Part shown: positions 11,060 to 22,361 of the stretch, one piece after another
Layout of the letters: each line of letters opens with the position of its first letter
Numbering within the stretch: the stretch's first letter is position 1
DNA from: Notospermus geniculatus
Lineage: Eukaryota > Nemertea > Pilidiophora > Heteronemertea > Lineidae
Direction: 5' to 3'
DNA length: 64,000 bases
NCBI GenBank assembly: GCA_002633025.1
Contig: NMRB01000266.1
Location: 265,121-329,120 of the forward strand
Notes under the pieces: generated by a model
What the model was told of the DNA's origin: nothing
The model's input: only the letters and a program-made list of their open reading frames with translations
The model's database searches: none
Made by a program: the position numbers and the translations under genes

Positions 11060-11975
11060 CAACGCATGAAAATTCACTCAAATCTACAATCTCCGAAATA
11101 TTTGGCCTGTTTTCATTGTGCCCCAAGACCACCTTCTGGTGGGAATCTGAGACAGATCTGCCGACCTGCCACTTTAGCAATTTTTGCAGATTTTGCATGG
11201 TCTATCCGTGGACTGACACTTAATTGTAAAGTCCTTTGAAAGATGTCGCCCCTTTAAAGCCTCACAGTATTGAATTTTACGATATTTTCAAAGTGTTAGG
11301 AGACTTCAGGTAGAAGTCTCATAGCCTCGTGTTGATCCCCAAAATGCTTGCCTGATAGGAACTTCAAAGAATCAAGGCCTAATTTTCAGTACACATTGAA
11401 AAAACTGCAGGCAGATCTCTAATGTAATCAAATAGACCATAGTACATTTTACACTACACTAACGTCGGAGGACGTAAGCACCTTCTGAATTCAATACAGT
11501 GAGGCTTTAAAGTTGCAGCACTTCAGCTTGTAACGCCATATTGACTGTTTAGAGGAGAGCGGGGCAGGTTGGACCTGTGGGTGGGTTGAACCCACCCCTA
11601 CTAATATCTTTGTTACAGGAGCTGCAATATTTTCCACTTCCATACTGAAAATGCCTCTTTTAGTCAGCCTTTCAGCTAAAAAGTTTCATGAGCATTAGAT
11701 GAAGTTCGTGAGTTTCACTTTTGATAATCTCACTTGTGATGTAACCCCTCCTTAAGTAGCGTACAGGGCATCAAATCTAGCAAGTTTTATAATCTTATCA
11801 TGACTTGTTTCCAGATTGAAATATGTTTCCTGAGTTGACACTCCACCTTGTGAGTGCGGCATGCGCACGTTTATAGAAACTTGAGATGGGGCTGCTTAGA
11901 CCGGCATGGTTGGGGCACGTTAGACCTGTGGAATTGGCTTGGCTGATATTGACTAGTCAGCAAAATGTCAGCTGC
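11060..11975. other. No gene supported
   Basis: Includes a 'ggggcaggttggacctgtgg...gggttgaaccc' stretch at about 11560-11608 and a related 'ttggggcacgttagacctgtgg' at about 11911, possibly arms of an unrecognised repeat. No ORF of interest. Confidence 0.35.
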
Positions 11976-11979
11976 GTGA

Positions 11980-12285
11980 TTTTTAGCTCACCCGTGAGCT
12001 TTTGTCCTGGTGCAGCGTCCGTCGTCCGTCGGCGTCCGTCGTCGTCGTAAGTCGTTGACCGTTAGCAGGGCACGTTTCGTAACCGCTGAAGCTATTGATC
12101 TGAAACTTGGTACATATATACCCCTAGGTCAGATGACCTATGACACCAAGTTTCGGTCCGATTCGATTCTTGGCTTCGCCTCCAGGTGGCCAAAACCAAA
12201 AAACACAAAAATTGCGATAACTCCTGAACTAATGACTGGATCGTCTCCAAATTTTTATCATAGGTGTATCTAATTAGGATTGTGA
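11980..12285 (+). repeat. CGTC-rich dispersed repeat, copy 2
   Basis: Starts with the near-palindrome 'agctcacccgtgagct', then CGTC repeats, 'gttagcagggcacgtttcgt', 'gctattgatctgaaacttgg', 'caccaagtttcggtccgatt' and 'aactcctgaactaatgactgg'. It is the cleanest short copy in the window. Confidence 0.85.
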
Positions 12286-12499
12286 CGATCAAGTAGTATT
12301 CCTCAACTCCTCAACCCTTAACCTGAGACAACAATGACAGAAAGATGCCGAAAGAGAGACCTCAATAAGATAAGATTGTCCGGATACCGATGAATACAAA
12401 ATGACAAGAAGATCAAAATTCTATTTCAAATTTTCTTCTCAAAAACATATGTACACGTATCTCACAAATTTGGTGGAACTTCAACTAGGCCTAGATGGT

Positions 12500-13752
12500 A
12501 TCGCCTGCAGGTAGAAGTAGACGTTGGAAGGGATGAGGACCGTCGCGTCTTCAAACGTCATCGTCCCGTCGAATGACGCCAATAAGTTAATCTCGTCTGA
12601 CTTCAGGCAAACAGCGTCCCGTCGAATGACGCCAATAAGTTAATCCCGTCTGACTTCAGGCAAACAGGCCTAAGCTTCTGACTAATAACGGGCCTAAACC
12701 ACGGGCTAATTATATAGGCCTAAGGAATTTTAAATAATACAGAAAAGTGAAGGCTGAAGGCAGTTAGCGTCCCGTCGAATGACGCAAAGTTACGAATCTC
12801 GTCTCAGATATAGAAAGCGTCTGGACATATCGTCATAAGGAGTGTGCGTCTCAAGAATTTCCCTCGGAGGTGTGAGACAGGCGAGAAAAATACGGGAAAT
12901 TGTCTAATGTATGGTACCGTACCTTGAATGTCCTTCAGCCATGGCGATACATAGTATCCAATAATAATAATACGAATCAAGAGTGAAAGAATCAAATCTG
13001 AATATAATCCAAATGATTCGATTGCCTGTCTGTCTGAACCGGCGTGCGTCAGGGTTTATATAGCCAACGCTATGACGCAGCATCATGACGCGCACCGTGA
13101 CGTAACTTTCCATTGGCCCAACTCATCAAGAGCGTCGGCGTCATATTGTCAATCGTCCAATCGTCGATTGTAGCCACACCCCTCTCTTCTTGGACCGGCT
13201 ACCGTCGTACTGTTAGCCACGCCCCGGACACAGTGGCGCGAAAAGTAGCGTGTAAACAATTAGGCATTTTTCGGAAGTTCCGCTAGGGGAACCCCGGCTA
13301 AGGCAAGCTCACAAATAGATATCATATCACGTATTGTAAGGGCCTAATAACAAGGGTACTATTTCTCTAAGAGGGAATAGTGAATTTATCTCACCAATCC
13401 AGAAGATTATGACCCAAAGTCGGGAAACTCGCCAGTGAAACTGCAGCTATGATCGGAGTCAATACTGAGTGTTCAACTTGGCGGACGCAACCACGTAGAT
13501 CGCGAGTTTCACTCAATAAAAGTATGATTTCTCATATTATATGACCAGATAAACACATGAGAAATAAGAAAAGGGATACAATCAACCTGGGGAAGGTTGA
13601 CCATGAACTGTCCTTAGCCTTACATAAATACTTAGTGAAATATTAGAGTCTAAACACATCGCTGCCCTCGATTGCTGTAGAAACACACGTGTACTGTACA
13701 TGACGTACGCGGGCCTGACACGTCACTTCGTCTACGTCTATTCTTCACATTG
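12500..13752 (-). mobile_element. Probable 3' LTR of the Gypsy element
   Basis: The region lies just downstream, on the minus strand, of the Gypsy coding block. It is preceded by the purine-rich tract GAAAGGAGGGGC (complement of 13752-13763). A minus-strand 'ctatataaaccc' TATA-like box lies at about 13055. Two 53-bp direct repeats containing 'cgtcccgtcgaatgacgc' (about 12562 and 12615) and a third partial one (about 12768) look like enhancer-type LTR repeats. No second LTR is in the window, so both boundaries are approximate. Confidence 0.45.
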
Positions 13753-13877
13753 CCCCTCCTTTCAAAAATTGATGTCCTCGTCAATTCCCTTTAAACGTCT
13801 CTCCCCCGGCTCCACACTCCGATCACATCCTCAACTCAGCAGTACCAGTCCTACCATCTTTCTCTTCTACTGTCCCT

Positions 13878-14692
13878 TCACCTTTGCTCTTGCTGCCGTC
13901 TCCTCTCGTCTCTTTGCCTCCTTAATCTCCTCTCTTCCCACACGCGTCTTCTCATCGCCTCCCTCTGCTGACCCCAGCCTCTATTCGGTGAGCTTACTCT
14001 TCTGTCTACCACCACGATCTCGCTTCCAACGCTCCCATCTCCATGTCTCTCGTCTATCTCTCCTTCTTCTCTACCAGCACCACCCTTAACATCTTTCTCC
14101 CCCTCTCGTCTCTCATCCGTCTCAACTTTCTCCTCAACATCTCCCTCGCATCTCCCACTCGTCTTTTCTTCTTCCTTCGTCTCCACATCGACTCCTCCCA
14201 ATATGGCCCCAAATCTTCTTGTGGTACCGGTACCTCCAACACGGGCCGCTCACTTTCTTGTCGACGCCGGCAGTTACAGCTGGTCCTCTTCCGCCTTTGC
14301 CTATCTACAAAAGACTTCGTCGCTCGCACCAGGTTTTCTGCTGCTCTCACCACATCCTCCAACCCATCATCACCGTCGTCGACTCCTCCTCCATCGCTGG
14401 GACAACGTACGGTTTCCCCGTCATCGTCTTCATCAACCGCCGGGTTCACCACTACGTTCACCAGTACCTGCTCCTCACCCAATTCCACTACGTCATCATC
14501 GTCTGTCGACCTTGCCGTCTCGGAACTGACTCTGATCACCGTGACCGCATCATCCATCGTCGCCCCTTCTTGCTTCTTCATCCTCCCTTCGATTTCCTTC
14601 GATATTTCATCCGAGAGCTCTTCAGCGTCCATAGCACCCGTTTCCGGATTTGTACCGTGTTTAAATAGCGTGTGTAGCGTGTGGGCCTCCAC
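13878..14692 (-). CDS. Charged accessory ORF downstream of Gypsy pol
   Basis: A 212-codon frame (14054-14692) is acidic in its first half (runs of D and E, e.g. 'STDDDDVVELGEE') and Arg/Lys-rich in its second ('WRRRKKKRRVG'). A second frame (13878-14201) continues in charged, E/R-rich sequence, suggesting one frameshift. The frame opens after a splice-acceptor-like 'tatctttgcag' at about 14692-14702, so it may be read from a spliced mRNA like the third ORF of some Gypsy elements. No envelope signature, signal peptide or membrane segment is seen. Function unknown. The plus strand is Ser/Pro-rich because it is the complement. Confidence 0.45.
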
Positions 14693-14970
14693 TGCAAAGA
14701 TATGAACAACGTAACTGTAAGGAATCTATAAAAGCTGATAAACTTCATCAAAATAAACGTCGCCGACCGATCGTCAACGATAAATATCTGGACGTTTAAC
14801 TCCTTTTGGCGGTTTTGCAGAATCATCAACACTAGCTATCGGCATCGTCATTGCCACCGTCTATATTTCGTCAAACTTGAAGTTACATCAAACAAATGTA
14901 CAGCATAAAGAAAATATAAACACTTCTCGTTCCTTCCATCCCCGTCTTGATCTCTGGTTTCCAAATCTGT

Positions 14971-15509
14971 CTAATCCTTCGTCTCTCTTAGAGCCTTTCT
15001 TTCCCACTTCAACCTCTGGACTCCTCCGTATCTCTTTAGCCTATTATGGTGTACTATTCGTTTCCTTCCTCGTCTATCAAACTGGATTAAATAGTCCAAA
15101 TCATTGATCTGCTTTAGTACTAAATACGGCCCTTCATATGGTTTCCGGAGTTTGGGAGTTACATCAAGTTGCTTCAAGTCTGACAACCACCAAACATAGT
15201 CACCACGTCGGTACTTCGTCACAGCGGTTTTGGCATCATACGTTGCCTTCTGTCGTCTGGCTTTCTGGTTAAGATGAATTCTCGTCACTTCATGGGCCCT
15301 TTGGAGTCGTTCCTTCAACTTCTCGACAAAGTCACCATAGGTCGACACTTCTTCCCCAGTTGTCGTACTTGAGCCGAAAGTGATGTCCGCCGGTAGCTTC
15401 ACCTTTCGTCCGAGCATGAGTAGGTTTGCAGTAAAACCAGTCGTCTCATTCGGGGTGGCCCGATATGCTCCAGCCAAACAACCAAAATACTTGTCCCAGT
15501 TCGTCTGTT
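14971..15509 (-). pseudogene. Gypsy integrase, C-terminal part
   Basis: Encodes the end of the catalytic core ('LAGAYRATPNETTGFTANLL', 'MLGRKVKLPADI') and the GPY-type C-terminal region ('KLRKPYEGPYLVLKQIND', 'RKRIVHHNRLKRY'). It is in a different frame from the preceding integrase piece. The sequence that should hold the third catalytic acid (Glu) is missing between 'SDQGRN' and 'NWDKYFGC', so this integrase is dead. Confidence 0.85.
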
Positions 15510-15997
15510 CTAGTTTCTCCCTTGATCACTGTGGATGTCAAGCGGACAACCATACATTGACGTAACTTCACTCAACAATATCATGGCAGTCGTCGTAGCC
15601 GTCTGATCAGGAGTGGGGAATATCTCAACCCAGCGTGTAAAGTGGTCTGTCACAACCAGAATGTGCTTATTTCCGGCCTCCGTTTCGGGTAATGGACCGA
15701 CGAGATCTGTGCACAGTCTGTGGAGAGGGGCTCCCACTGTCATCTCGCCCAGGGGTGCTCTTGGCCTCTTCGAAGGTACTTTAATCGCTTCGCATTCATC
15801 ATACTTGGCTATCCATATAACCACATCTTCCCGGACTTGGTACCAGTAAAATCTCTGCAACAACTTCTCTGTTGTCTTCTTCCTTCCTAGGTGCCCCGAT
15901 AACACACAGTTTTGCATCTGTTGGAGTACTTCGTCTTGCATTGACTTTGGTACCGGTACTATTACTTGTGAGTAATCACCTATTCCGTCTCTCTTAA
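15510..15997 (-). pseudogene. Gypsy integrase, zinc-binding and core N-terminal part
   Basis: Shows the zinc-binding region ('HLGRKKTTEKLLQRFYW', with a degenerate second half 'YDECEAIK'). The first two catalytic acids follow in 'LCTDLVGPLPETEAGNKHIL' and 'IHSDQGR'. The frame is cut at its start by the retroposon tail at 15998 and at its end by the deletion described for the next piece. On the minus strand it continues the pol segment found at 22960-24188. Confidence 0.85.
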
Positions 15998-16182
15998 TGG
16001 ATTGGATTGGATTGGATTGTTTATTTGACCAACACAAAAAACATACAGAAATACATGAAACAGAATATTAAAATGATCAGGGCCACAACAAGATCATAAT
16101 GATAATCGCTAACGTTGTGCCCTTAAAGGAAGTACACTGTTACAAGAAAAAGTTGTAAGTATAGAACTAATACAATGATGTC
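15998..16182 (-). mobile_element. Retroposon 3' tail (LINE/SINE), left part
   Basis: On the minus strand it ends '...ttggtcaaataaa(caatc)n' with a short CAATC microsatellite, the usual tail of CR1/L2-type retroposons and the SINEs they move. It interrupts Gypsy pol. The piece at 22818-22960 is its other half, separated by the BEL element. Confidence 0.6.
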
Positions 16183-16482
16183 TGTCAGCGACGGGTCATC
16201 AAAGTCAGGCCACATTCGGGCCGGGGACCATGGACTAACGAAAACGCAGGCTTCGAAATGATGAATGACAACTTTATTTTTGAACTCTGAGCATTTATAC
16301 TTTTTTACATGATACTGACATGTTATTACCAAAAACGCAATGAAAAGAAGTTACAGGGCCTAAGTGGGTTGAATTCAGACAAACATGACAAAGGTCTATT
16401 TCCAGACTGAACTGACAGAACGCACCGATATGAGCTGTACCGACCTGAACTATAGGCCTACAAGTCGCACCAATCGACAACA
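16183..16482 (-). repeat. BEL 3' LTR
   Basis: 300 bp, TG...CA ends. It matches 22510-22817 except for a missing 8-base 'aaggtcac' and five substitutions. Confidence 0.95.
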
Positions 16483-16492
16483 TCCTCCACCC
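16483..16492 (-). promoter_or_regulatory. BEL polypurine tract
   Basis: The minus-strand sequence next to the 3' LTR is gggtggagga, a purine-rich tract (one T) in the correct place to prime plus-strand synthesis. Confidence 0.6.
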
Positions 16493-16887
16493 ACATTGGA
16501 GGGACTCCAATAATTAAGAGTATAGGCCTGGAAAAGTAAAGTTGAGATGATAATTATATTTAAATGACGTCTAAGTTCCCAAAAACAACTACATGTACAT
16601 GGAGTATTCAACTTCACATTAATTCAAGCTTCAGCACCAAAATTGCTTCATAATTAAACATGCATTAATAATGATATACCATTACACCTGGTTGGCCCAA
16701 AGACAACCATGAGATGAAAACAATCACACAATATGGATAAGTCAATTGTCCTACAGGTAAGTGAATCTATACATCACTTAATCATCGACACCCAAACAGT
16801 ATTAATCTTATACCTATCACACCACATCAGATAACGGTAGATATCAGAAGCAGAGCACGTCGTACACTTCTGTATCTAAATTCACTT

Positions 16888-18366
16888 TCACAGATCTAAT
16901 CTAGATCTCGGTCTGATAATTCTTCCAGATCTAGATTGTGTAACACTATCCACAGAATCTTGATGATCGATCGAATCTCGTTCCTTTGAATTTTCTTTCC
17001 CTCTTGAATCATTCACATTCACATTACACTTTGTCTGCCTTCGCGGTACAGACTGATCGCGACATTCTGCCTCCCGCGAGGGAGGACACAAATCACTTAC
17101 TTGGGTCGCATGATCGTCACCGGAGTCACACTCTGTTTGAGGCTGACCGTCACAGATTTCCAGGCTATGCAATCGTTGAACCGACCTGTTCACCATTCCC
17201 TTGGCCGTCTTTAAGAGAACACTCCTGACTACATGTACACCATCTTTGCCTGGAAACAACTTAGAAACAACTGCTAGTGGCCATTTCAAACGGGGCAAAT
17301 TGTCCTCTCTGATGAGAACTACGGAACCAACTTGTAACTCACCCTTATCATAAAACTTCTTTATGGCTGGGGGCAAGGAGCGAAGATATTCCGAACTCCA
17401 CAATGACCAAAAACGCTGAAGCCGCAGCGACTGTTGTGACATACGAGTCTGTAGATCTGCAGATGTCACACCAAGATCAAGATCTACGAAACTGACGCGA
17501 TCAAGTTGAGAGCCTACACCTCTTCCAGTCAGAAAATGTGAGGGGGTCAATGGATTCAACGAATCAACAGTATCTCCTACGAACATCAATGGACGAGAAT
17601 TTATGCAAGATTCGATCTCAATGATGACCGTTTCAAGCTCTGCCCGAGTCAAACACCTTCTACCAATCGACTTTTTCAAGGGAGACTTCATTGACCTAAC
17701 CAAACGCTCCCACCATCCTCCCCACCAAGGGCTTCTGGGAACGATGAATTTCCACTGTGGGCTAAGATGGCCGAACCATTCTCGCAGCTTGAACTTAGCT
17801 GACAAGAATGTTCGCGCATTGTCAGAAAAGAACACAGTTGGAATTCCTCTCCGTGCAGCAAACCTCCGAATCGCTAGCATTAGATCTACCAGAGAGAGGG
17901 AGTCAGTGACTTCAAGATGGACCGCTCTGATTATTGCACACGTACAGAGAAGAATGTAGAGCTTCTTGTTCGGCATGTCACAACAGAAGATAGGACCAAC
18001 ATAGTCTAGACCGGTTACCGTAAACGGTGGCGCCTCCTGCACTCTGAGAGCAGGCAAGGGAGCCACAGGTCTATTGCACGCTGCTGCGTCATGCCGACGG
18101 CAAACTACACATTCTCTCTTGACAGATTTGGCCACCCGTCTGTCACCAACTATCCTGTAGTTACTCCTAAGAGAAGTCAGAACCGTATCTACACCTGCAT
18201 GTTTCATAAACACATGCTGAAATCTGACCAGTAATTTGGTCAAGTGAGTGGAGGGGAGGATGATGGGATGTTTCTCCTCGAAAGACAGTGACGAAAACTG
18301 TAGCCTACCACGGACTCGAATCAATCCATCTTCACCAAGGAAGGGAGACAACTGCAAAAGAGACAA
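16888..18366 (-). CDS. BEL/Pao integrase and C-terminal domain
   Basis: 492 codons. Catalytic acids are seen in 'FTVTGLDYVGPI' (about residue 119), 'FFSDNARTF' (about 182) and the Pao hallmark 'SPWWGGWWERLVRS' (about 216). These are followed by the DUF5641-type C-terminal domain ('VGSVVLIREDNLPRLKWPLA', 'RSVQRLHSLE'). It overlaps the end of the upstream frame (18321-18366) in another phase, so a single frameshift separates it from reverse transcriptase; the Met at its start is not a real initiation site. The last 60 or so residues are a polar, low-complexity tail. Confidence 0.9.
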   Translation of the reverse strand: MSLLQLSPFLGEDGLIRVRGRLQFSSLSFEEKHPIILPSTHLTKLLVRFQHVFMKHAGVDTVLTSLRSNYRIVGDRRVAKSVKRECVVCRRHDAAACNRPVAPLPALRVQEAPPFTVTGLDYVGPIFCCDMPNKKLYILLCTCAIIRAVHLEVTDSLSLVDLMLAIRRFAARRGIPTVFFSDNARTFLSAKFKLREWFGHLSPQWKFIVPRSPWWGGWWERLVRSMKSPLKKSIGRRCLTRAELETVIIEIESCINSRPLMFVGDTVDSLNPLTPSHFLTGRGVGSQLDRVSFVDLDLGVTSADLQTRMSQQSLRLQRFWSLWSSEYLRSLPPAIKKFYDKGELQVGSVVLIREDNLPRLKWPLAVVSKLFPGKDGVHVVRSVLLKTAKGMVNRSVQRLHSLEICDGQPQTECDSGDDHATQVSDLCPPSREAECRDQSVPRRQTKCNVNVNDSRGKENSKERDSIDHQDSVDSVTQSRSGRIIRPRSRLDL

Positions 18367-20147
18367 GTACGTGGAATGTCCAATCCCTTCTGAAGAGAAG
18401 ACAATTCCACGGGGTAGGCTTGTCTCTGTACATTACGAAATAGAGCCAATTTAGCACTTGACAGCTCTTCCAAGGACAGAGGGCCCGTCCTCCGACCATC
18501 ACAACCATGGATTACGGCATTGTAGCGGAATCGCAAGATCCACGCAAAGATCCTAATCACCTTCTCGAAAGATGACCACCTCTCCATTGGGATTACATCA
18601 CAGACTTCAGAGGAGACATCTGCAGACACAAGATTGGAAGCAACCAATTCCTCCAATGGACTTTCGACAGAATCAACAGGAAATTCTGAAGGAATCTCAC
18701 CAGAAAGCCAACTGGGACCATTCGACCATAGTGACGAGGAAATTAACACCTTGGCACTCAAACCACGTGTTAACAAATCAGCAGAGTTTTCGTTACCCTG
18801 AACATGCCGCCAGCTGGCGGGACTTGTTAACTGCTGAATTTCACTCACTCTGTTGGACACGAACGCTTTAAATCCGGCAGGTGAACCTCTGATCCAGCCT
18901 AACGCAACCATGGAATCACACCAACATCTGTAGGTCACCTTACTGATGTCCAACTTCAAGGAACTGACAACAAAGGTCAGAAGTCGTGCTGCCAATAAGG
19001 CACCCATCAATTCCAATCGAGGGAGGGTCAACCTTTTGATTGGCGACACACGTGCCTTGGAGATAACCAAAGAAACGCGGAATTTTCCTCCGTCACATGG
19101 GGATCGTATGTAAACTGCTGCAGCATACCCCCGTTCAGAGGCGTCTGAAAACACATCAAATTCGACAATCTGCAAGTCACTCCAAGCACATCCCGGAAAA
19201 TAACACCTGGGTATCTCCCAAGTCTTCAAAATGGCAAGATCCCTCAACCACTCTACAAACCGAGAGTGAAAGGCCTCGGAGACAACTTCGTCCCACTGAA
19301 CACCCAACTGCCATATGTCTTGAAAGAGTATCTTTACAGTCATGATGAATGGCGCCAAGAAACCTAAGGGGTCAAACATCCGGGAGAGAAAACTGAGAAC
19401 AACCCGTTTGGTCGTAACCACATCTGAAGGGATTTCATGGCCAACAAATGAGAACACATCCTTCACCACAGACCAAGTGATTCCCAAAACCTTGTTGACA
19501 TCAGATCCAAGATACTTCGAACCAAAACGTTCTCTAAAGTTATCCCTGACAACTCCACTACTCGAATTCCAGGAAGCAAACGATAAACTACCTGATTCCA
19601 TAGTTGCCTGAGACTCCACAAACAAATCACAACCATCAGAATCCGAATTTGCTCCAGAAATGAAGTCGTCTACATACAAATTTTCTGACAACTCCTCTGT
19701 AGCACGGCTACTGGGAGATGTGAACAAATGGTGTTTCACCACAGCATTCAACAGGAATGGGCTGCTACGGTTCCCAAACGGAACTCTGCGAAATCGCATG
19801 TGACGCACAGTACCATTACAGTCCCATAAAAATCTGTGAACGTCACGATCAACTGGTCTCACGGAAATTTGAAGGAACGCCTTCGTAACGTCTGCCGTAA
19901 TACCTATTTTCCAACGACGAAATCTGAGGAGAATCTCAACTATATCGGGAATGAGAGAGGGCCCACTCTCCATACAATCATTCAGAGAGACCCCATTTGG
20001 TCCCAACGCTGATGCATCGAACACCGGACGCACCTTCGTAGTTACACGAGATTCCTTCACGATCGGGTGATGGGGCAAGTAGAATACGGGATGAGAAACC
20101 TCGATCTCTGAACTGGGGATTTCCTCAATGATTTTAAGCTCCTCCAA
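18321..20147 (-). CDS. BEL/Pao reverse transcriptase and RNase H
   Basis: 608 codons in the same frame as the upstream gag-protease ORF, from which it is separated by one TAA stop (20148-20150). Reverse transcriptase marks are 'VRPVFDASALGPNGVSLND', 'ITADVTKAFLQI', 'RRVPFGNRSSPFLLNAV' and the catalytic 'LYVDDFISG' at about residue 160. The Pao RNase H begins 'FDVFSDASERGYAAAVY' (about 335) and includes 'LTLPRLELMGALLAARL'. The first codon is TTG, so it would be expressed only by readthrough or from an intact relative. Confidence 0.9.
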   Translation of the reverse strand: MEELKIIEEIPSSEIEVSHPVFYLPHHPIVKESRVTTKVRPVFDASALGPNGVSLNDCMESGPSLIPDIVEILLRFRRWKIGITADVTKAFLQISVRPVDRDVHRFLWDCNGTVRHMRFRRVPFGNRSSPFLLNAVVKHHLFTSPSSRATEELSENLYVDDFISGANSDSDGCDLFVESQATMESGSLSFASWNSSSGVVRDNFRERFGSKYLGSDVNKVLGITWSVVKDVFSFVGHEIPSDVVTTKRVVLSFLSRMFDPLGFLAPFIMTVKILFQDIWQLGVQWDEVVSEAFHSRFVEWLRDLAILKTWEIPRCYFPGCAWSDLQIVEFDVFSDASERGYAAAVYIRSPCDGGKFRVSLVISKARVSPIKRLTLPRLELMGALLAARLLTFVVSSLKLDISKVTYRCWCDSMVALGWIRGSPAGFKAFVSNRVSEIQQLTSPASWRHVQGNENSADLLTRGLSAKVLISSSLWSNGPSWLSGEIPSEFPVDSVESPLEELVASNLVSADVSSEVCDVIPMERWSSFEKVIRIFAWILRFRYNAVIHGCDGRRTGPLSLEELSSAKLALFRNVQRQAYPVELSSLQKGLDIPRTCLFCSCLPSLVKMD

Positions 20148-22361
20148 TTATACAAAAACAGAATTGTATCTATCTAACAATTCTGGATCCCTATTCAATC
20201 TGTTTGACAGATTCTTCAGGCGTTGCCTAGCCATGAACTCATTGTTCATCAGTTCACGAGCAGAACAATCCTTTCTCCAGGGGAGTGCAACCTCGTACCT
20301 ACCATCTACAAACGAGACCCTACTCTCAAACTCCCGTAAGACAGGATCAGGAGGTTTCCTTTCATTCTGGACAATGCCGACCGACTCCAAATCCAAAAAC
20401 TGACGAACAGAAGAATCCAAGTCTGTCTGGACCGGACATGTAAGTTGATGAGTGACGGTACAACAAGAGACGGGTTCAGACGTCTTCCAACTGCCGGAAA
20501 GGACCCAACCAAACACCGTTTCTTGAGCGACAAGACCACTCTCATGTTTCCTCAAACCTGGTTTTAACAGATCCCAGAAGTAGTCAACACCGACTAGAAT
20601 GTCAATCGATTTCTCAAGCGAACAAGAATGCTGATCAGCAAATTCTATATCACCAAAGGATGACAGTATATACTCTGGAACTTGAGGACGTGACAGAGGG
20701 GCACAAATCACTGGGATCTCAATGGCTGATATTGTCTCGGTATGGGAGTTAGGATGCAAGCCAGACAGTCTTAAGTTGTACACATTCTTTGGTTCACCAG
20801 GTGGCGACTTACTACCACCGAACGATGCAAATCTAATCGGTTCAGAATTTATCCACTCAGGGCCAACTTTCTTTACCAAGGAACTGGTGACATACGTACG
20901 ATCTGATCCGCTGTCCAGCAAGAGTGTGGCCTCGGTGACTCCATGTTTCCCCATGACTTTGACCTTTACGGTAGGTAACACGGTGCGCATGGCATGACCA
21001 TTACCAGTAGTGGAAGCTGAATGAGAAACATGATCAATATTAGAACCAACGAAACTGACATTAGTAACATTACAGTCAGGCTTTGAACTCTGGTTCAAGT
21101 CTGGTGTCCCTTCAGGAACAGAGTCAGTGGTCGATTCACACAACAGTTTATGATGATTTCCTTGGCAATTTTGGCATTTCTTCTTGCATTTGAAAGCGAA
21201 ATGAGACTTCGAGAAACATCTGAAGCATACACGAGCTTGCCGAATCTTATTCAACTTTTCCGAATGAGAAAGCGTTTTTGCATGCCAACAATTGACAGAC
21301 AGATGTCTACCACCACAAAACACACATTGCGATGGCTGTTTGTCGGATTTGTCAGATTTACCGGGAGCATGACCATGCCCACTGGCACCACTAGAACTAT
21401 CCGACGACGTTGACGGCAAAGCAGCAACCGTCGATGACATACTGTCCTCCTGCTTCAATACCTTACCCACGGGAGTGTCGGTGCCCTCCGTGGTGGCCGG
21501 GGCACTCTTCTTTTCACTGAGTTTGACGGCTTCGGACCTGTCTCGCCTATCAATTTCAGAACTGAGAAATTGAAGCAAAAAGTTTAAATCTGATTCTTTC
21601 CCTGCACTGCTACGCGCCCACTCAGGACGGATATCTTTAGGAAGACAGGATAAAACAATGGGCGTCAGAATGACACCGTACTGGCCACTGCGTACCTCTA
21701 AGGTCTCCAAACTTCTAACGTGGCTCAGAAGTTCGTCCTGTAATTTATGTAGCCGCTTCACATCAGGCTGCTTAGTGCCAGGATGTCCTAAACGGAGTAG
21801 ACCCTGAATATGGGCACTTATAGCAAGTTCTTTGCGACCATAACGCTTTTTTAGAAGTTCGACAGCAATGGGATAATTATCTTCAGTAACTGCAAGACCG
21901 GCGATAGTAGCCTTAGCATCGCCCTCCAAAAGGGAGTCAAGGTACGTGAACTTATTAATGATGGCGAGATTGGACACTCCATGCACAAGAGCGGCATATC
22001 TGTCCCAAAACGATTGCCAGTGCGTAATGTCACCCGAAAATTTAGGAAGCTCAATTTTTGGGAGTCGTACCTGTTTATCTCCTTTAGTTTCTGCTGGCGA
22101 AATCTTAGCAGTTCCAGCCGGAACCGTTTTCGGTATCTCCGCCTTGGTCTTCAATTCAGCAACCCGTTTATACGCAGCAATCCGAGTCGCCGAGATTTTC
22201 TCCAGAAAATCCGATGCAGCACCGATATCAGCCTTGAGTTGCTCCTCATCTTCAATTAGCTCCTCGACAGCGGCATGTGCGTCCTGATAGTTGCGTAAAC
22301 GTTTGTCCAAATCCAACAACTTCAGCTCCAATACAGCGCAATCAACAGCCGGAAGTTTCAT
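20148..22361 (-). CDS. BEL/Pao gag, zinc knuckles and protease
   Basis: 737 codons starting at the ATG at 22361. A coiled N-terminus is followed by the DUF1759-type gag domain ('LPKIELPKFSGDITHWQSFW' near residue 100). Cys/His knuckles span about residues 343-405 ('CVFCGGRHLSVNC', 'CFRCFSKSHFAFKC'). The aspartic protease has the active site 'LLLDSGSDRTYV' at about 480. The remainder leads into the reverse transcriptase and stops at TAA 20148-20150. The gag to protease junction needs no frameshift in this element. Confidence 0.92.
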   Translation of the reverse strand: MKLPAVDCAVLELKLLDLDKRLRNYQDAHAAVEELIEDEEQLKADIGAASDFLEKISATRIAAYKRVAELKTKAEIPKTVPAGTAKISPAETKGDKQVRLPKIELPKFSGDITHWQSFWDRYAALVHGVSNLAIINKFTYLDSLLEGDAKATIAGLAVTEDNYPIAVELLKKRYGRKELAISAHIQGLLRLGHPGTKQPDVKRLHKLQDELLSHVRSLETLEVRSGQYGVILTPIVLSCLPKDIRPEWARSSAGKESDLNFLLQFLSSEIDRRDRSEAVKLSEKKSAPATTEGTDTPVGKVLKQEDSMSSTVAALPSTSSDSSSGASGHGHAPGKSDKSDKQPSQCVFCGGRHLSVNCWHAKTLSHSEKLNKIRQARVCFRCFSKSHFAFKCKKKCQNCQGNHHKLLCESTTDSVPEGTPDLNQSSKPDCNVTNVSFVGSNIDHVSHSASTTGNGHAMRTVLPTVKVKVMGKHGVTEATLLLDSGSDRTYVTSSLVKKVGPEWINSEPIRFASFGGSKSPPGEPKNVYNLRLSGLHPNSHTETISAIEIPVICAPLSRPQVPEYILSSFGDIEFADQHSCSLEKSIDILVGVDYFWDLLKPGLRKHESGLVAQETVFGWVLSGSWKTSEPVSCCTVTHQLTCPVQTDLDSSVRQFLDLESVGIVQNERKPPDPVLREFESRVSFVDGRYEVALPWRKDCSARELMNNEFMARQRLKNLSNRLNRDPELLDRYNSVFV

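Noticed and set aside
14043-14705. Ser/Pro-rich plus-strand frame of 220 codons
   Set aside because: It is the complement of the charged minus-strand ORF that belongs with the Gypsy element.
20128-20403. Plus-strand frames within the BEL element
   Set aside because: All are shadows of the minus-strand gag-pol frames.
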